A stretch of DNA of 64,000 bases from Acanthosoma haemorrhoidale (GCA_930367205.1 OV884011.1:122943866-123007865), one strand, 5' to 3'. Shown: positions 46,185-55,405, counted from the stretch's first letter. Notes: generated from the sequence alone by a model not told the origin. Program-made: numbers and translations.

Positions 46185-46469
46185 AATAGTTTGCCTCCTT
46201 TTTCACAGAAGGAGATACATTAACGTAACCTCACGGTTTTATTAGCAGGGTTCCTTGTGTCATTTCTGGACGCACTACTACACTTACGTATCACAGAAGA
46301 CACACTGACCTCAATCGTGCGCTAATACAGACACAGTGTTAGCAGTTGAACAGTGAACATCTTCTGCTGCCAACTTTTTTCTTGCCACCATCGTGGGTGT
46401 TAGAGGTGACACCTAAAGTAACATTTAGATAAAATATATATTTTATTGCCAGTGTTAGTGCAATAGGGA
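46185..46469. other. Possible 5' UTR of the following LINE-B copy
   Basis: This moderately GC-rich stretch ahead of ORF1 has no repeats seen elsewhere in the window. The element's 5' boundary and TSD could not be found. Confidence 0.3.
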
Positions 46470-46529
46470 TGGTACCCTATTAAAAAGAATTGTACTACAG
46501 TATACGGTTTATGGACTAATTCGGAAGAT

Positions 46530-46980
46530 ATGGAGACTGAGGAAATGGAGGTGGATACTTCCAGGAAGCGGCCGGCTTCCACGCCACCAACCCTGGACAG
46601 CGAAGAGGACTTCGTTGTCCCAAAAAATACAGCGAAGGTCAAGCGGCCTACTAAAAAGACAAAGTGAGTCACCTGAAAGCCCACAACCCGTAGCACCTGT
46701 GACAAAAAAGCCACCACCTGTAATTGTCTCTGGAGAGATAACTACAATGTTAGCACAGCTGCTCAGAGGAGGAGATGTAGCAAAATTCGCCCTCAGGAAG
46801 ACGAAGGAGGTAGTAACGATTTATCCGGATCTCGAGGAGGAACGACCAAATTACTATTGCTCCAGGCAAATGGGAAGGAATTCCACACTTTCGTCCCCAG
46901 AGGTGGACCATAAATAAGATATTTCTTATTCTTGGGCTGGATGTCCTGGAGGACATAAACATGATTGCCACCTCCATTAT
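46530..46980 (+). pseudogene. LINE-B ORF1 (Gag-like) N-terminal part
   Basis: From an ATG near 46530 the frame gives METEEMEVDTSRKRPAST and a Pro/Lys-rich linker (VTKKPPPVIVSG, readable at 46615-46917). NGKEFHTFVPRGGP and FLILGLDVLEDINMI follow in a shifted frame near 46868-46960. The FHTF...GL...DI pattern is that of the PRE_C2HC domain preceding the zinc knuckles of Jockey-type ORF1 proteins, which bind the element RNA. The knuckles themselves are missing because the deletion begins just after. Confidence 0.6.
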
Positions 46981-47019
46981 TGATACCCTACCAGAGGTCG
47001 TCGATGTCTGGCCAAGGTA

Positions 47020-47620
47020 GCTTTTAGACAGGCTGAAGTTGCCTGTAACCAGATCTGTGAGAGATTGGGGAGACTCAATATTTCTGTAAACACGGATAAG
47101 ACTGACTGTGTAATTTTCTCTTTCCAAAAGGAAAAAAGTCCACTGCCTACTACTTACACTGTAGGAACGCAGCAAAACTCACCAGCCAAAAACGTGTAGT
47201 AACCATTTTGCGAGGAAGTTGAAGCAAACTGAAGCATGAAGTCTTACCGGCTTACGCATTGACTTTCGCCTATCTATCACTGCGCCTCAAGCTGATGATT
47301 TATAAGAGTGTACTGAGGCCTCCTCTGTGCTGTATGGTGCACCACTTTTTCGTCATCTGACGTCTACGACAGCTCGGCGACTCCAACAATTTCAAAACGG
47401 TATACTGATGAAAGTGGTCAGACATACTTCATGCGAGCAACGGAGCAACAGTGAGCTTCATGAGGTCTTTGATCTGCATACGGTGGATGAATTCCTACAA
47501 CGTAGACATATCAAATTTTTCGACTCATTACAGTACATGACAAATCCAGTATTTAGCACGATAACCCCCGCTCCGTTCCCCAATCGATGGCAGGACGGAG
47601 TCGAGGCAGGAATGCTTTAG
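47020..47620 (+). pseudogene. LINE-B ORF2 C-terminal part
   Basis: The text resumes in RT after the catalytic box: FRQAEVACNQICERLGRLN, then ISVNTDKTDCVIFSFQKEK, matching 8925-9000. After frameshifts, 47327-47620 is open: LYGAPLFRHLTSTTARRLQQ, then VVRHTS and QRRHIKFFDSLQYMTNP, matching 19040-19375 and 9171-9353. The junction with ORF1 is near 47000-47020. Confidence 0.7.
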
Positions 47621-47821
47621 TCTTTAGGCTCTAGTTTTTAAGTTTTTAGTTTGTAAGTTTCCCACATTGTAAACCGAAGATAACTGTAAAAAGTTTTGTA
47701 ATTCTACCCTCCTTCAAATGCATCTAAGTATGCAGCAAGAGGAGCTTCTGTCAATTTGTTTCATGCTATTAAGATCATCCATTTGTAAAAATGTTAATAA
47801 AAGGGGTTTTGAAAAAAAAAA

Positions 47822-48838
47822 AGAAGTGCTAATTTTATTTCAAAAGTAGTTTGATTTAAATAGAAACAATGATTTAACGAGATTTGCGCACCTAAAAGCC
47901 AATGAATCATTGAAACCTAGCATATTTATACCACTTATAATAATAATTAGGGTTTTAAATATTTTCGAAACCCCCATTGTCTACACCTGAGTGTCTGTCT
48001 GTAGGCCTGTTTTTTTGTAAAATACCGTGTTAGAGATGTTCAGGATGACAATCGACAATTGACAAAGAGATCAAATATTCAAATATATTAACATAAGTAT
48101 AAGTAAAAATACAAATACTACTTTGATTACATTTATTTCTGATCTATACTTTTATTTACTTACTCAATTATCCATGTGAAAAAAAACAGGACCGAGGTGC
48201 ATTTTCACCGGTTTTCTGCTGGCCAATTTATAAGAATGGGTTTATGTAGGAATTTATTAAATAAAACTACAAATTTACAATAGTTAAAATATTTCACGGG
48301 GACTCGAAACCTGGTCTTACTAACCTGTATCAACTAAACTGTATCTAATAGTGCCTTAATTTTTAAAATTTTGTTCACATTTTGAAACTGAATAAGCGAT
48401 GCAGTATTTATATCTCAAGCATCCAAAATCGTTCCATTTTGAGTACATTAAACACTGTTGAGATGGTACGAAATGAGGTAAGTGAATGTTTCGAATCATA
48501 ACACCCAAGTTTTATCTGTGAACCTTGAACCAGGTGAAAGTATAAATCGGCTCTACATGGCTTAGGATTGATAACCCTAACACATGTATCCCAATCATGA
48601 AGCAGTCGAGCCCTAGGGCTTAGACCATGGGCGGTTTCATCTTGAGAGGAGACGTGTTGATCTCTGATATCTGCCGAGCCAAGCCCTGACAGTCCTAATC
48701 CCTGTGTCGGTGGCGGCTTGTCACTGCCGTTGGACCTGTAAGAGAATGTCTTCTTTCCCGACAGGAAGGACAGTACTGAATTTTAGATGACTGATTGTAA
48801 TACAATTTCAGTTAAACATATGGGTGTATAGATTTGTG
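47822..48838. other. Intergenic DNA
   Basis: The first 700 bp are AT-rich with nothing recognised. 48600-48780 is GC-richer, contains a palindromic gagccctagggctta, and looks like a TE 3' UTR, but it matches no other part of the window. Confidence 0.35.
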
Positions 48839-48842
48839 TATA
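48839..48842. repeat. Target-site duplication TATA, left copy
   Basis: TATA directly precedes the 5' LTR and is repeated at 54177-54180 after the 3' LTR. A 4-bp TSD is the rule for Gypsy elements, and a TATA-like target is typical of the insect gypsy/17.6/297 group. Confidence 0.9.
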
Positions 48843-49022
48843 AGTTAAGTCCAGGCGCCGCTAGTGCCCAGCCTTAATCCCCAAACATATGTTATCTGTA
48901 TATGTTTACAGGTAATACCTATAGATAGAGGTATCTTGGTCTAAATAAAGTAGTCTTGTTATAACGTTCTACGTGTTCTTATTACCAACCTTTCTTAGCT
49001 TGTAATTCAATAAACATTAACT
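48843..49022 (+). repeat. 5' LTR of the Gypsy element
   Basis: This 180-bp LTR begins AGTTAAGTCCAGG and ends AATAAACATTAACT. The terminal inverted repeat is AGTTAA/TTAACT. AATAAA words lie at 48944-48949 and 49009-49014. No classical TATA box stands out (tatctgtatatg is the closest). The copy at 53997-54176 shows no difference by eye. Confidence 0.97.
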
Positions 49023-49039
49023 GGTGCCGAAACCCGGGA
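49022..49039 (+). promoter_or_regulatory. Primer-binding site, tRNA-Phe type
   Basis: TGGTGCCGAAACCCGGGA is the exact complement of the 3' end of metazoan tRNA-Phe (TCCCGGGTTTCGGCA plus CCA), 18 of 18 bases. Its first T is also the last base of the 5' LTR, so PBS and LTR overlap by one base. Minus-strand DNA synthesis would start here. Confidence 0.85.
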
Positions 49040-49117
49040 ACCGTGGAGAAAGAGAGTTATCGAGTGCGAGCGTAATTTTTTTTTGTTTTTTTTTCTTCTA
49101 TACGCGAAAGAGAGAAG

Positions 49118-50308
49118 ATGACTGAAGGAGGAGTTTTGAGACAGCCCGTCTTGAATCTCGTAGAGGGAGCAGATATTAGAAGAGTGGGAACTATGCCAGA
49201 AGTTCATGCCACGGCGCTCGCGCTGATGAGGGTAAAAGCGATGAATACCCAGGATCTGAGGAAGGCTGTTGCGGAGCTGGAGAGATTCACTGGGGAACTG
49301 GGTGAGCTGAACCATTTCCTAAAAGGAGGAGACCGTCTCACAGCTTTAATTGGAGCTAAAGCAGAAGAAAATTTAATAGATCCCAGAGACGCGGAATCGT
49401 TGAAGGCGGCCCTGATATGTCGGGTCAAGAGAAGTATACTGAATCAAATTCAGGCAGATGAAGAAACCCCGTGGGAATTAATTAAGATGAGATTGAAGAA
49501 GGCGTACGGAGGAGGACGATGGACTCCCGAGGAGGACATATTCCAAATGTTTAGGGAGACAAAGTCCCCAAGACAAAGTAACGGGCAATATGCTGCGGGG
49601 TTAGTAGTCCGTTTCAATAAGATAACGGAGAAGATGAGAGAGTCGATTAGCGTAGAAGAGGTGGAGGGTAGAATGGGATTCTTATCCACAATTCTAAAAG
49701 TGCAACTGGCCAAGGAGACAGGAAGAAAGGAAGGATTCTCTGATGAGCGCTCGTTCTCGGAGTGTGCACAATCAATGATCGACACTAGTGCCAAGGAGGA
49801 AGAAGTGAGGGTGCAAGACGTCGACAATGAGTGGAGCCGAGTTGCATACAAAAGAACCCGGACCCTGAAACCAACCTGGAGGAGACCAGAAACGTCCGTT
49901 ATTGGCAGAGACAAGGGAACGACAGGAGAAAGAAGATTTAGAGGAACGAGACCGAGGTATGCCCCGCCCAGGGAAGAAAGAAAATGCCACGGATGTAGGA
50001 AGGCAGGACATTTAGTGGCACAGTGTCCTCGAACAAAATGTTTTGAGTGTGGCGAAGAAGGACACATCGCGAGGCATTGCCCGTATATCTTCCGGAGGAG
50101 AGAATACCAACGACCAGAACCAATGGAGGTAAACACTCAAGAAGTAAGAGAGAGACGGAGCATGACACATGGGGAGAGTGGATCATCAGAAGATGAGTCA
50201 TCAGGGACTTCGGGAACTGAAGGAGAAGAAGCGAGGCGCAGCAGAAACAGGAGACAGACAGGGCAGAAGGTCGAGTCACGTAGATGGGAGCAACGTGATG
50301 AAGCCTGA
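49118..50308 (+). CDS. gag: Gypsy gag polyprotein
   Basis: A 396-aa Gag forms the particle and binds genomic RNA. The N-terminal two thirds are helical and charged without recognisable motif (NHFLKGGDRLTALIGAKAEE and KAALICRVKRSILNQIQ are conserved in the 28.4 kb relative). Two zinc knuckles of form CX2CX4HX4C are at residues 290-303 (CHGCRKAGH...) and 308-321 (CFECGEEGH...), followed by a PEPMEV motif and an acidic/Arg-rich tail. The start is the first ATG after the PBS and a T-rich leader of ~80 nt. The stop is UGA (50306-50308) in the same frame as pol. Confidence 0.93.
   Translation: MTEGGVLRQPVLNLVEGADIRRVGTMPEVHATALALMRVKAMNTQDLRKAVAELERFTGELGELNHFLKGGDRLTALIGAKAEENLIDPRDAESLKAALICRVKRSILNQIQADEETPWELIKMRLKKAYGGGRWTPEEDIFQMFRETKSPRQSNGQYAAGLVVRFNKITEKMRESISVEEVEGRMGFLSTILKVQLAKETGRKEGFSDERSFSECAQSMIDTSAKEEEVRVQDVDNEWSRVAYKRTRTLKPTWRRPETSVIGRDKGTTGERRFRGTRPRYAPPREERKCHGCRKAGHLVAQCPRTKCFECGEEGHIARHCPYIFRRREYQRPEPMEVNTQEVRERRSMTHGESGSSEDESSGTSGTEGEEARRSRNRRQTGQKVESRRWEQRDEA
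50306..50308 (+). other. In-frame UGA separating gag and pol (candidate readthrough codon)
   Basis: After this UGA the same frame is open without any stop to 53687. The relative at 29382-29384 keeps a UGA at the equivalent codon, and both have gagaggcgaccgca 14-15 nt downstream. Readthrough would give a Gag-Pol fusion. The 3' context (GGA) is not a known strong readthrough context, so another mechanism, such as reinitiation at the ATG at 50366, remains possible. Confidence 0.6.
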
Positions 50309-53300
50309 GGAGCGTGTCGGCAGAGAGGCGACCGCATCCTGAGATGTAATGCAATTCGGGAGAGGATGTGTGCGTTGCCAATAATTAGGGTCAAAGGAGG
50401 AGAGATGTGTCTGGTGGACACGGGAAGCACCAACACCATCATGTCCCGCGGAGCGCTGGAGAGGCTGTATGGTGGAGAGAGGGCACTCCAGATTCAGGTA
50501 TGTAATTGTAGTTTAATCACCCTGGGAGGCCCTTGCGAGGTAGTGGGAGAGTTAGTCATAGGGCTAAATAGGTGGGCGAAGAAAGGGGGAGATCTAAAGA
50601 TACATATCGTAGGAAACATGCCGCGGGAGTACCAGGTGATAGTTGGGTGCGACATGTTGGGGAAGGTAGGTGCGCGTGTGGAGAATATCGGGGAAAAATG
50701 GAACATTAAGTTGGGCAAAGTGGAATATAAATGTCAAGGGACTATATGGGACGGAAGAGCGCGGATAGGGGCGGTTAATAAAATAGAGGGCTGGAGGGAA
50801 GGCCTACAGAGGGAGTTTGAGGATATTTTTTACGTAGAGGGAGACACGCTAGGAGCGACTGGGAAGACGGTCCACGAGATCCAGTTAAAGAAAGAACGCG
50901 TCACATACGTGAAAGAGAGACGATATCCGCAGGCACTACGTAGGCATATTAGAGAGGAGCTAGAGAGTCTCAAACGGCAAGGGATTATAATTGATAGCAC
51001 TTCACCATATAACAGTCCTCTATGGGCAGTGAGGAAGAAAAATAGACCTGGGGACGAGACGGAGAAATACAGGGTAGTTATCGATTATCGGAAGTTAAAC
51101 GAGAACACGACGGATGAGAAGTATCCTATTCCCCGATTTGAGGACATATTAGACAGATTGAACGGGGCGACAATATTTAGTACCCTAGATCTAAAGGCAG
51201 GCTATCACCAGATCAAGATGAGTGCGAACGACCAAGACAAAACGGCCTTTACATTTGAGAGGGGGCATTATCAATTTACCAGGATGCCATTTGGACTGAA
51301 AAACGCCCCGATTACCTTTCAACGCCTAATGGATGAATTTTTGAGGGGAATAGACGAAGCGGTATGCCAGGTCTACATGGACGATCTGTTAGTTTTCAGC
51401 AGAACGGAGGCAGAGCACGTTGAGCACCTAAGAAGTGTATTTCAAAGAGTCCGCGAATTCGGATTAAAATTGTCCATGGAGAAGTCTCTGTTGGGGAAGA
51501 AAAAAATCAATTTTTTGGGCCACACTATCTCACAGGAGGGGGTTAAGCCAGACTCTACGAAGGTCGAGGCCATTAGAAGGATGGTGGTGCCCACAGATGT
51601 AAAGGGGATCCGTCGACTTCTGGGGACGCTTAATTATTACAGAAGATTTGTGCCGGACATGGCGGCATACCTGGTGCCTATTAATAATTTACTGCGAAAG
51701 GGAGCGAGGGTGGTAATTACCCCAATCATGGAGCAGAACATCCGGAAATGTATGTCTAGCTTACAAGAGGAACCGATATTAGCATTTCCCGACTTCCAAC
51801 ATCCCTTCACAATCACCACTGATGCCAGCGAATACGCACTGGGGGCAGTGTTGTCGCAGGAGAGAGACGGTGGGGAGCGCCCGGTGGCGTACGCTAGTCG
51901 ACGGCTCACAGAAACGGAAGCGCGGTATAGTGCTCTAGAGAGAGAGCTCCTAGGTATCGTCTGGGCTATAGACCATTTCCGCCCATATGTCTTCGGCAGA
52001 AAATTCCGTGTTCACACCGACCACAGACCCCTACAATGGGTAGGAAAGTTAAAGGAGTCCTCGGCGCGGGTCACGAGGTGGAAAGAGTTTTTGTCCCAGT
52101 ACAATATGGAGATCATATATAAACCCGGGAAAGAGAACGTAGTGGCAGACTGGCTGTCCAGAGCCATTACTGTGAATGCATTGGAAGAAGGGGAACCATC
52201 CGGGGAAATCCAACAGTTTCTCCGGGAATGGACACCCGGGGAGGATGGAAGCCTCGGTACGCGAGGAGATAGCGAAGGTGAGGAAACCCTTGAAGAGGAA
52301 GGTTCCGCCGCCGAAAGACCTGTTGAAATGGAAGTAACAGAAGGGATCGTGAACGACAAAAGACGGCAGATCATTTGGAAATCCAAGACCTCAGGGCGGC
52401 TGCAGATCGCATATGACAGTTATGGGAGAAGTAAAATCGCGACGATTTGGTCGCCACCAGGGGTTAGGAACCACCAAATTTGCCGTGCATTGAAAGATGC
52501 CTCGGAACCCGGAAAGACCCATCATGTATTTGTAGGGAATGCCACTATTTGGGAGAAAATTCGTAGACTCTGGCGAACGGAACAACTTGGAGTGGATAGG
52601 ATATTTATTCGGTGCACGTCGATGGTGGAGACACTCAAAGACAGAGAACAGCAGCTGGAAGTGACGCTGGCCTATCACCAAGGAAAAACGAACCACCGTG
52701 GAGTTCAGGAAACGTTGCAAGCGTTGCGGCGGAGGTACTTTTGGTGGGGAATGAAAAAGATCATACAAGAAATGATAGGGGCATGTGCAGTTTGTCTCAC
52801 TACGAAGTATGACAGACATCCGCCACGGGGGCGTCAAGAAGAATCGCCCACCGCCGAGACACCGTTGAGTGACTTACAAGTGGATACCTTCACTTGGAGG
52901 GGGTATAAGTGGGTTACCACAATCGACAGCTTTAGCAAAGTGGCCATGGCGCACCCGGTGCAAGATCGGTCATCAGACGCGGTAATGCTGGCATTAAATA
53001 CCTGGTTCCAGTTTTACGGAGTACCAGACCGGATCGCGTCGGATGGGGGCAGAGAATTTGACAATGCCAACATCCGAAAAGAAATGAAGACTCTCGATGT
53101 CTCTTGGCATCTTAATACCCCAGGGCACCCTAAGAGTAGAGGAGGGATAGAAAGATTGCACAGCACCCTGAGTGACCACCTGCGGGTATATCACGCGGAA
53201 AAAGGTCTGCCGGCGAATGAGGCAATGCCGAAGGCGGTGGCCGCTTACAATCATTCGATCCACACCGCGACGGGGTTCTCCCCGTTCGAGATCCTCTTTG

Positions 53301-53689
53301 GGCTGCGCGAAAGACGGAGAAATGGGGCAGAGACGGTAGCAGACAAGGGAATGGCGGAGAAAATGGCAAGTAATACTGTCGCTTTGAGGAAAATATGCGA
53401 CAAAGTCAGAGAAAGGATAACGAGGGACAAAGCGAGACGAGTGGAACGGGAAAACCTCAAAGTCCGGGATCGAATGGGGGAACTTAAAATCGGGACTATC
53501 GTCTATAAAAAACTAGGGTCAAATAGGAGCAAAGAGCTGGTGCGATATGAGGGCCCATTTAAAGTGGTCGTGATTAGGGAACACAACGTCGTGACAATTG
53601 AGAGTATACGACCCCCTAAGAAGCGGCGAAATGTCCACATAGAACAGTTAAAGCTTCCACCTGGGGGGGAGGTTGTAGATCAGGAATGA
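50309..53689 (+). CDS. pol: Gypsy pol polyprotein: protease, RT, RNase H, integrase
   Basis: This is open from the codon after UGA; the first ATG is at 50366 (1107 aa from there, numbering used below). Aspartic protease: LVDTGSTNTIM with DTGS at residues 18-21. [27 protein letters not shown] and the catalytic YMDD at 337-340, then FLGHTISQEGV. RNase H: TDASEYALGAV at 485, ERELLGIVWA, and TDHRPLQW. Integrase: zinc domain H771/H777 and C807/C810, core D840, D893 and E929 with 35 residues between the last two (D,D35E), and a C-terminal GPF motif, no chromodomain. All catalytic residues are present. The stop is TGA at 53687-53689. Confidence 0.96.
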   Translation, partial: GACRQRGDRILRCNAIRERMCALPIIRVKGGEMCLVDTGSTNTIMSRGALERLYGGERALQIQVCNCSLITLGGPCEVVGELVIGLNRWAKKGGDLKIHIVGNMPREYQVIVGCDMLGKVGARVENIGEKWNIKLGKVEYKCQGTIWDGRARIGAVNKIEGWREGLQREFEDIFYVEGDTLGATGKTVHEIQLKKERVTYVKERRYPQALRRHIREELESLKRQGIIIDSTSPYNSPLWAVRKKNRPGDETEKYRVVIDYRKLNENTTDEKYPIPRFEDILDRLNGATIFSTLDLKAGYHQIKMSANDQDKTAFTFERGHYQFTRMPFGLKNAPITFQRLMDEFLRGIDEAVCQVYMDDLLVFSRTEAEHVEHLRSVFQRVREFGLKLSMEKSLLGKKKINFLGHTISQEGVKPDSTKVEAIRRMVVPTDVKGIRRLLGTLNYYRRFVPDMAAYLVPINNLLRKGARVVITPIMEQNIRKCMSSLQEEPILAFPDFQHPFTITTDASEYALGAVLSQERDGGERPVAYASRRLTETEARYSALERELLGIVWAIDHFRPYVFGRKFRVHTDHRPLQWVGKLKESSARVTRWKEFLSQYNMEIIYKPGKENVVADWLSRAITVNALEEGEPSGEIQQFLREWTPGEDGSLGTRGDSEGEETLEEEGSAAERPVEMEVTEGIVNDKRRQIIWKSKTSGRLQIAYDSYGRSKIATIWSPPGVRNHQICRALKDASEPGKTHHVFVGNATIWEKIRRLWRTEQLGVDRIFIRCTSMVETLKDREQQLEVTLAYHQGKTNHRGVQETLQALRRRYFWWGMKKIIQEMIGACAVCLTTKYDRHPPRGRQEESPTAETPLSDLQVDTFTWRGYKWVTTIDSFSKVAMAHPVQDRSSDAVMLALNTWFQFYGVPDRIASDGGREFDNANIRKEMKTLDVSWHLNTPGHPKSRGGIERLHSTLSDHLRVYHAEKGLPANEAMPKAVAAYNHSIHTATGFSPFEILFGLRERRRNGAETVADKGMAEKMASNTVALRKICDKVRERITRDKARRVERENLKVRDRMGELKIGTIVYKKLGSNRSKELVRYEGPFKVVVIREHNVVTIESIRPPKKRRNVHIEQLKLPPGGEVVDQE

Positions 53690-53989
53690 GCTGGAGTGTC
53701 CTCGCAGCATACACGCAAGGAACATTGTAAATAGTTATAGTTATGTGATTTTTCCCACAGAAGTATTGTTTTTTTTTAAAAGTCAAAGTTTTCTTTTATG
53801 TTTTTTGTTTACAAGTGACAGTTGGTTTTTACGTTTTATAGGATTAGAGCTTAATGTGAGGGATTACAGGCTGTGTATGGGCGGGGCTGGCCTTTGCTCC
53901 TTTGTAACATTAGCGGAGCATTATTTGAATGGACTAAGACGTCCGAGTGTTGGACTTCAAAGTTTGCGAAGGGGTGTTCGTAAACTGGT
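53690..53989 (+). other. Region between pol and 3' LTR, no envelope
   Basis: An 85-codon frame (53745-54002) runs into the LTR and begins with Phe-rich text from a T-rich tract. It has no signal-peptide/furin/transmembrane order like an envelope and is probably non-coding. Confidence 0.6.
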
Positions 53990-53996
53990 GGGGGGG
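53990..53996 (+). promoter_or_regulatory. Polypurine tract
   Basis: GGGGGGG directly abuts the AGTTAA start of the 3' LTR, the expected position of the plus-strand DNA primer. It is short and almost pure G. Confidence 0.8.
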
Positions 53997-54176
53997 AGTT
54001 AAGTCCAGGCGCCGCTAGTGCCCAGCCTTAATCCCCAAACATATGTTATCTGTATATGTTTACAGGTAATACCTATAGATAGAGGTATCTTGGTCTAAAT
54101 AAAGTAGTCTTGTTATAACGTTCTACGTGTTCTTATTACCAACCTTTCTTAGCTTGTAATTCAATAAACATTAACT
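53997..54176 (+). repeat. 3' LTR of the Gypsy element
   Basis: 180 bp, identical by eye to 48843-49022. The TATA TSD follows at 54177-54180. AATAAA words lie at 54098-54103 and 54163-54168. Confidence 0.97.
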
Positions 54177-54180
54177 TATA

Positions 54181-54633
54181 TTCATTAGAGGAAGACCAGT
54201 TGTCCTGACTAGTCCTCTGACTACAGAACTGATCCTAACGTATTAGGTCATCACCTACCAAGATATCCTTAATGCAGAAACAACTATTTTGAGGCAGGTA
54301 TAATGACGTAAGAATTGCTATATCGATTATAGGGACACAGCCACCTATTGGCCATCATATTCCAAACGAAATCCAAATCTCCTTGACTTTTTTTCTACAA
54401 TAGTTTGGGAACACTAAACTATTCACTTACGCGCCTCTATGACCTCTCAATCTATCACAGCTTTTTAATGTTAACCGTTTCTCTAAGACCAATCGCAAAC
54501 CGCCTCCTCCTTCTTTTATTAGGGGCCATCTTGGGTGATTGGGACCACATCCACCAGCTTCTTATAGATTCCATAGACCTCATTGTGTCCCTGAAAACAT
54601 CCTAAGATCTAGATGATGCAGTGCATTCTTTCA
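54181..54633. other. Intergenic DNA
   Basis: No gene was recognised. A 66-codon plus-strand frame (54405-54605) is Leu-rich and unassigned. Confidence 0.35.
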
Positions 54634-54867
54634 CTACTCTGGTCCAGAGGTCGGCTTGAGTGGAATCGTCGACCTACCGTCATCCAAAAATTTACAATTA
54701 AAATCGTTTCCCTCATCATCACAAAGACCTGATCCAATCCACACACCACTCCAGAGCAGTGTAGCAAAGATACCAACATCCTGCCGATATCGGTACTGCA
54801 GATTGGTAAAGCGGCAATTGGCATCCTTCTGTTCCGATAGAACATACAGAAACGGCCCTTGGAACAA
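54634..54867 (-). CDS. Candidate unidentified ORF or exon (minus strand)
   Basis: A 77-codon frame has balanced, protein-like composition unusual for this window: four Cys, several Trp/Tyr, and text such as GPFLYVLSEQKDANCRFTNL, GIFATLLWSGVWIGS and DDEGNDFNCKFLDD. A possible splice donor GACG|GTAGGT lies within it, so a real exon might end just after FLDD. In the minus-strand sense the DNA just upstream is a GA microsatellite, a poor acceptor context. The family was not recognised. It could be a host exon, a domesticated or viral fragment, or chance. Confidence 0.3.
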   Translation of the reverse strand: MFQGPFLYVLSEQKDANCRFTNLQYRYRQDVGIFATLLWSGVWIGSGLCDDEGNDFNCKFLDDGRSTIPLKPTSGPE

Positions 54868-54872
54868 AGCTT

Positions 54873-54947
<75 letters not shown>
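54873..54947. repeat. (CT)n microsatellite, ~75 bp
   Basis: An almost pure CT tract separates the candidate ORF from the LTR-S module. Confidence 0.97.
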
Positions 54948-54950
<3 letters not shown>

Positions 54951-55051
54951 GTGGCGCTTGCTGCTCTACTCAAATCATGGCCTTCTCATTCAGCTACGTC
55001 TGCACCTCTCTCTTGCAGCTGCGGCGGTATTCAAGAATTTGGTCTTCTTCC

Positions 55052-55405
55052 TTATAAAAAACCTCTGCATCTCTTTCTCTCCTCACCTCGCTGTTTTAGC
55101 CCGGCGTTGTCAGACCCCACGCCTCTCTAGTGGGAATCTCTGCCTTCGTCTCGCTAAAACTAGCACCTGCTTGGTAGAGACCTCTCCCTCGCGGACGATG
55201 GTTGCCTTAGCCCTACAAACTTACCTAGTAATGTCTTACATGGCAATCCAGTCTGCCTCTCTCCGGTTCACACTCGCCTTTGGGATCCGGACGGTTTTGT
55301 CTACCCTTAGATACCGAGTGTGAATTCGTGGTCCACCACATAAACTACCTATAAACATACCCTGTCCCTCTTGTCCTGAACATAGTGCTTGTCGGGGCAC
55401 ACCTT
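55052..55405 (+). mobile_element. LTR-S internal module
   Basis: About 350 bp align by eye with 15770-16130. Shared blocks are aaaaacctctgcatct, then cagaccccac, tagtgggaatctctgcct, tccggttcacactcgcc, tttgggatccggacg and tgtcggggcacan. Both end near an ATG (atggattcatat against atggagtcagata). This includes the 320-bp segment that the 44 kb solo LTR lacks. Neither LTR terminus is present here. The flanks are a microsatellite and a Jockey-A ORF2 relic. Confidence 0.7.

Larger units (their letters stand above)
46470..47821 (+). mobile_element. LINE-B with large internal deletion (ORF1 joined to ORF2 end)
   Basis: The copy keeps the ORF1 start (46530-46980) and the ORF2 C-terminus with 3' UTR (47020-47821), but everything between is gone, including the endonuclease and most of the RT. 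The tail has the words cctccttcaaatgcat and gcaagaggag, then AATAAAAGGGG, and ends in about 11 A (47811-47821). No TSD was identified. Such internally deleted copies can move only with proteins from a complete element. Confidence 0.75.
48843..54176 (+). mobile_element. Complete Gypsy LTR retrotransposon, 5334 bp
   Basis: The element has two 180-bp LTRs that look identical base for base, a 4-bp TSD (TATA), a primer-binding site, gag, pol (protease, RT, RNase H, integrase) and a polypurine tract. The LTR ends AGTTAA...TTAACT, the TSD and the integrase type place it with the insect gypsy-like lineage (Errantivirus relatives), but there is no envelope gene. Only 307 bp, without a convincing protein, lie between pol and the 3' LTR. 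Gag and pol frames are fully open apart from one UGA between them. The element is therefore a recent insertion and possibly active. It is related to the decayed copy at 28390-32405. Confidence 0.97.

Noticed and set aside
49450..50136. 228-codon minus-strand frame opposite gag
   Set aside because: It is the antisense shadow of an intact, motif-bearing gag on the plus strand.
53745..54002. 85-codon frame between pol and the 3' LTR as a possible envelope gene
   Set aside because: Too short, starts in a T-rich tract, runs into the LTR, and shows no signal peptide, cleavage site and transmembrane order.
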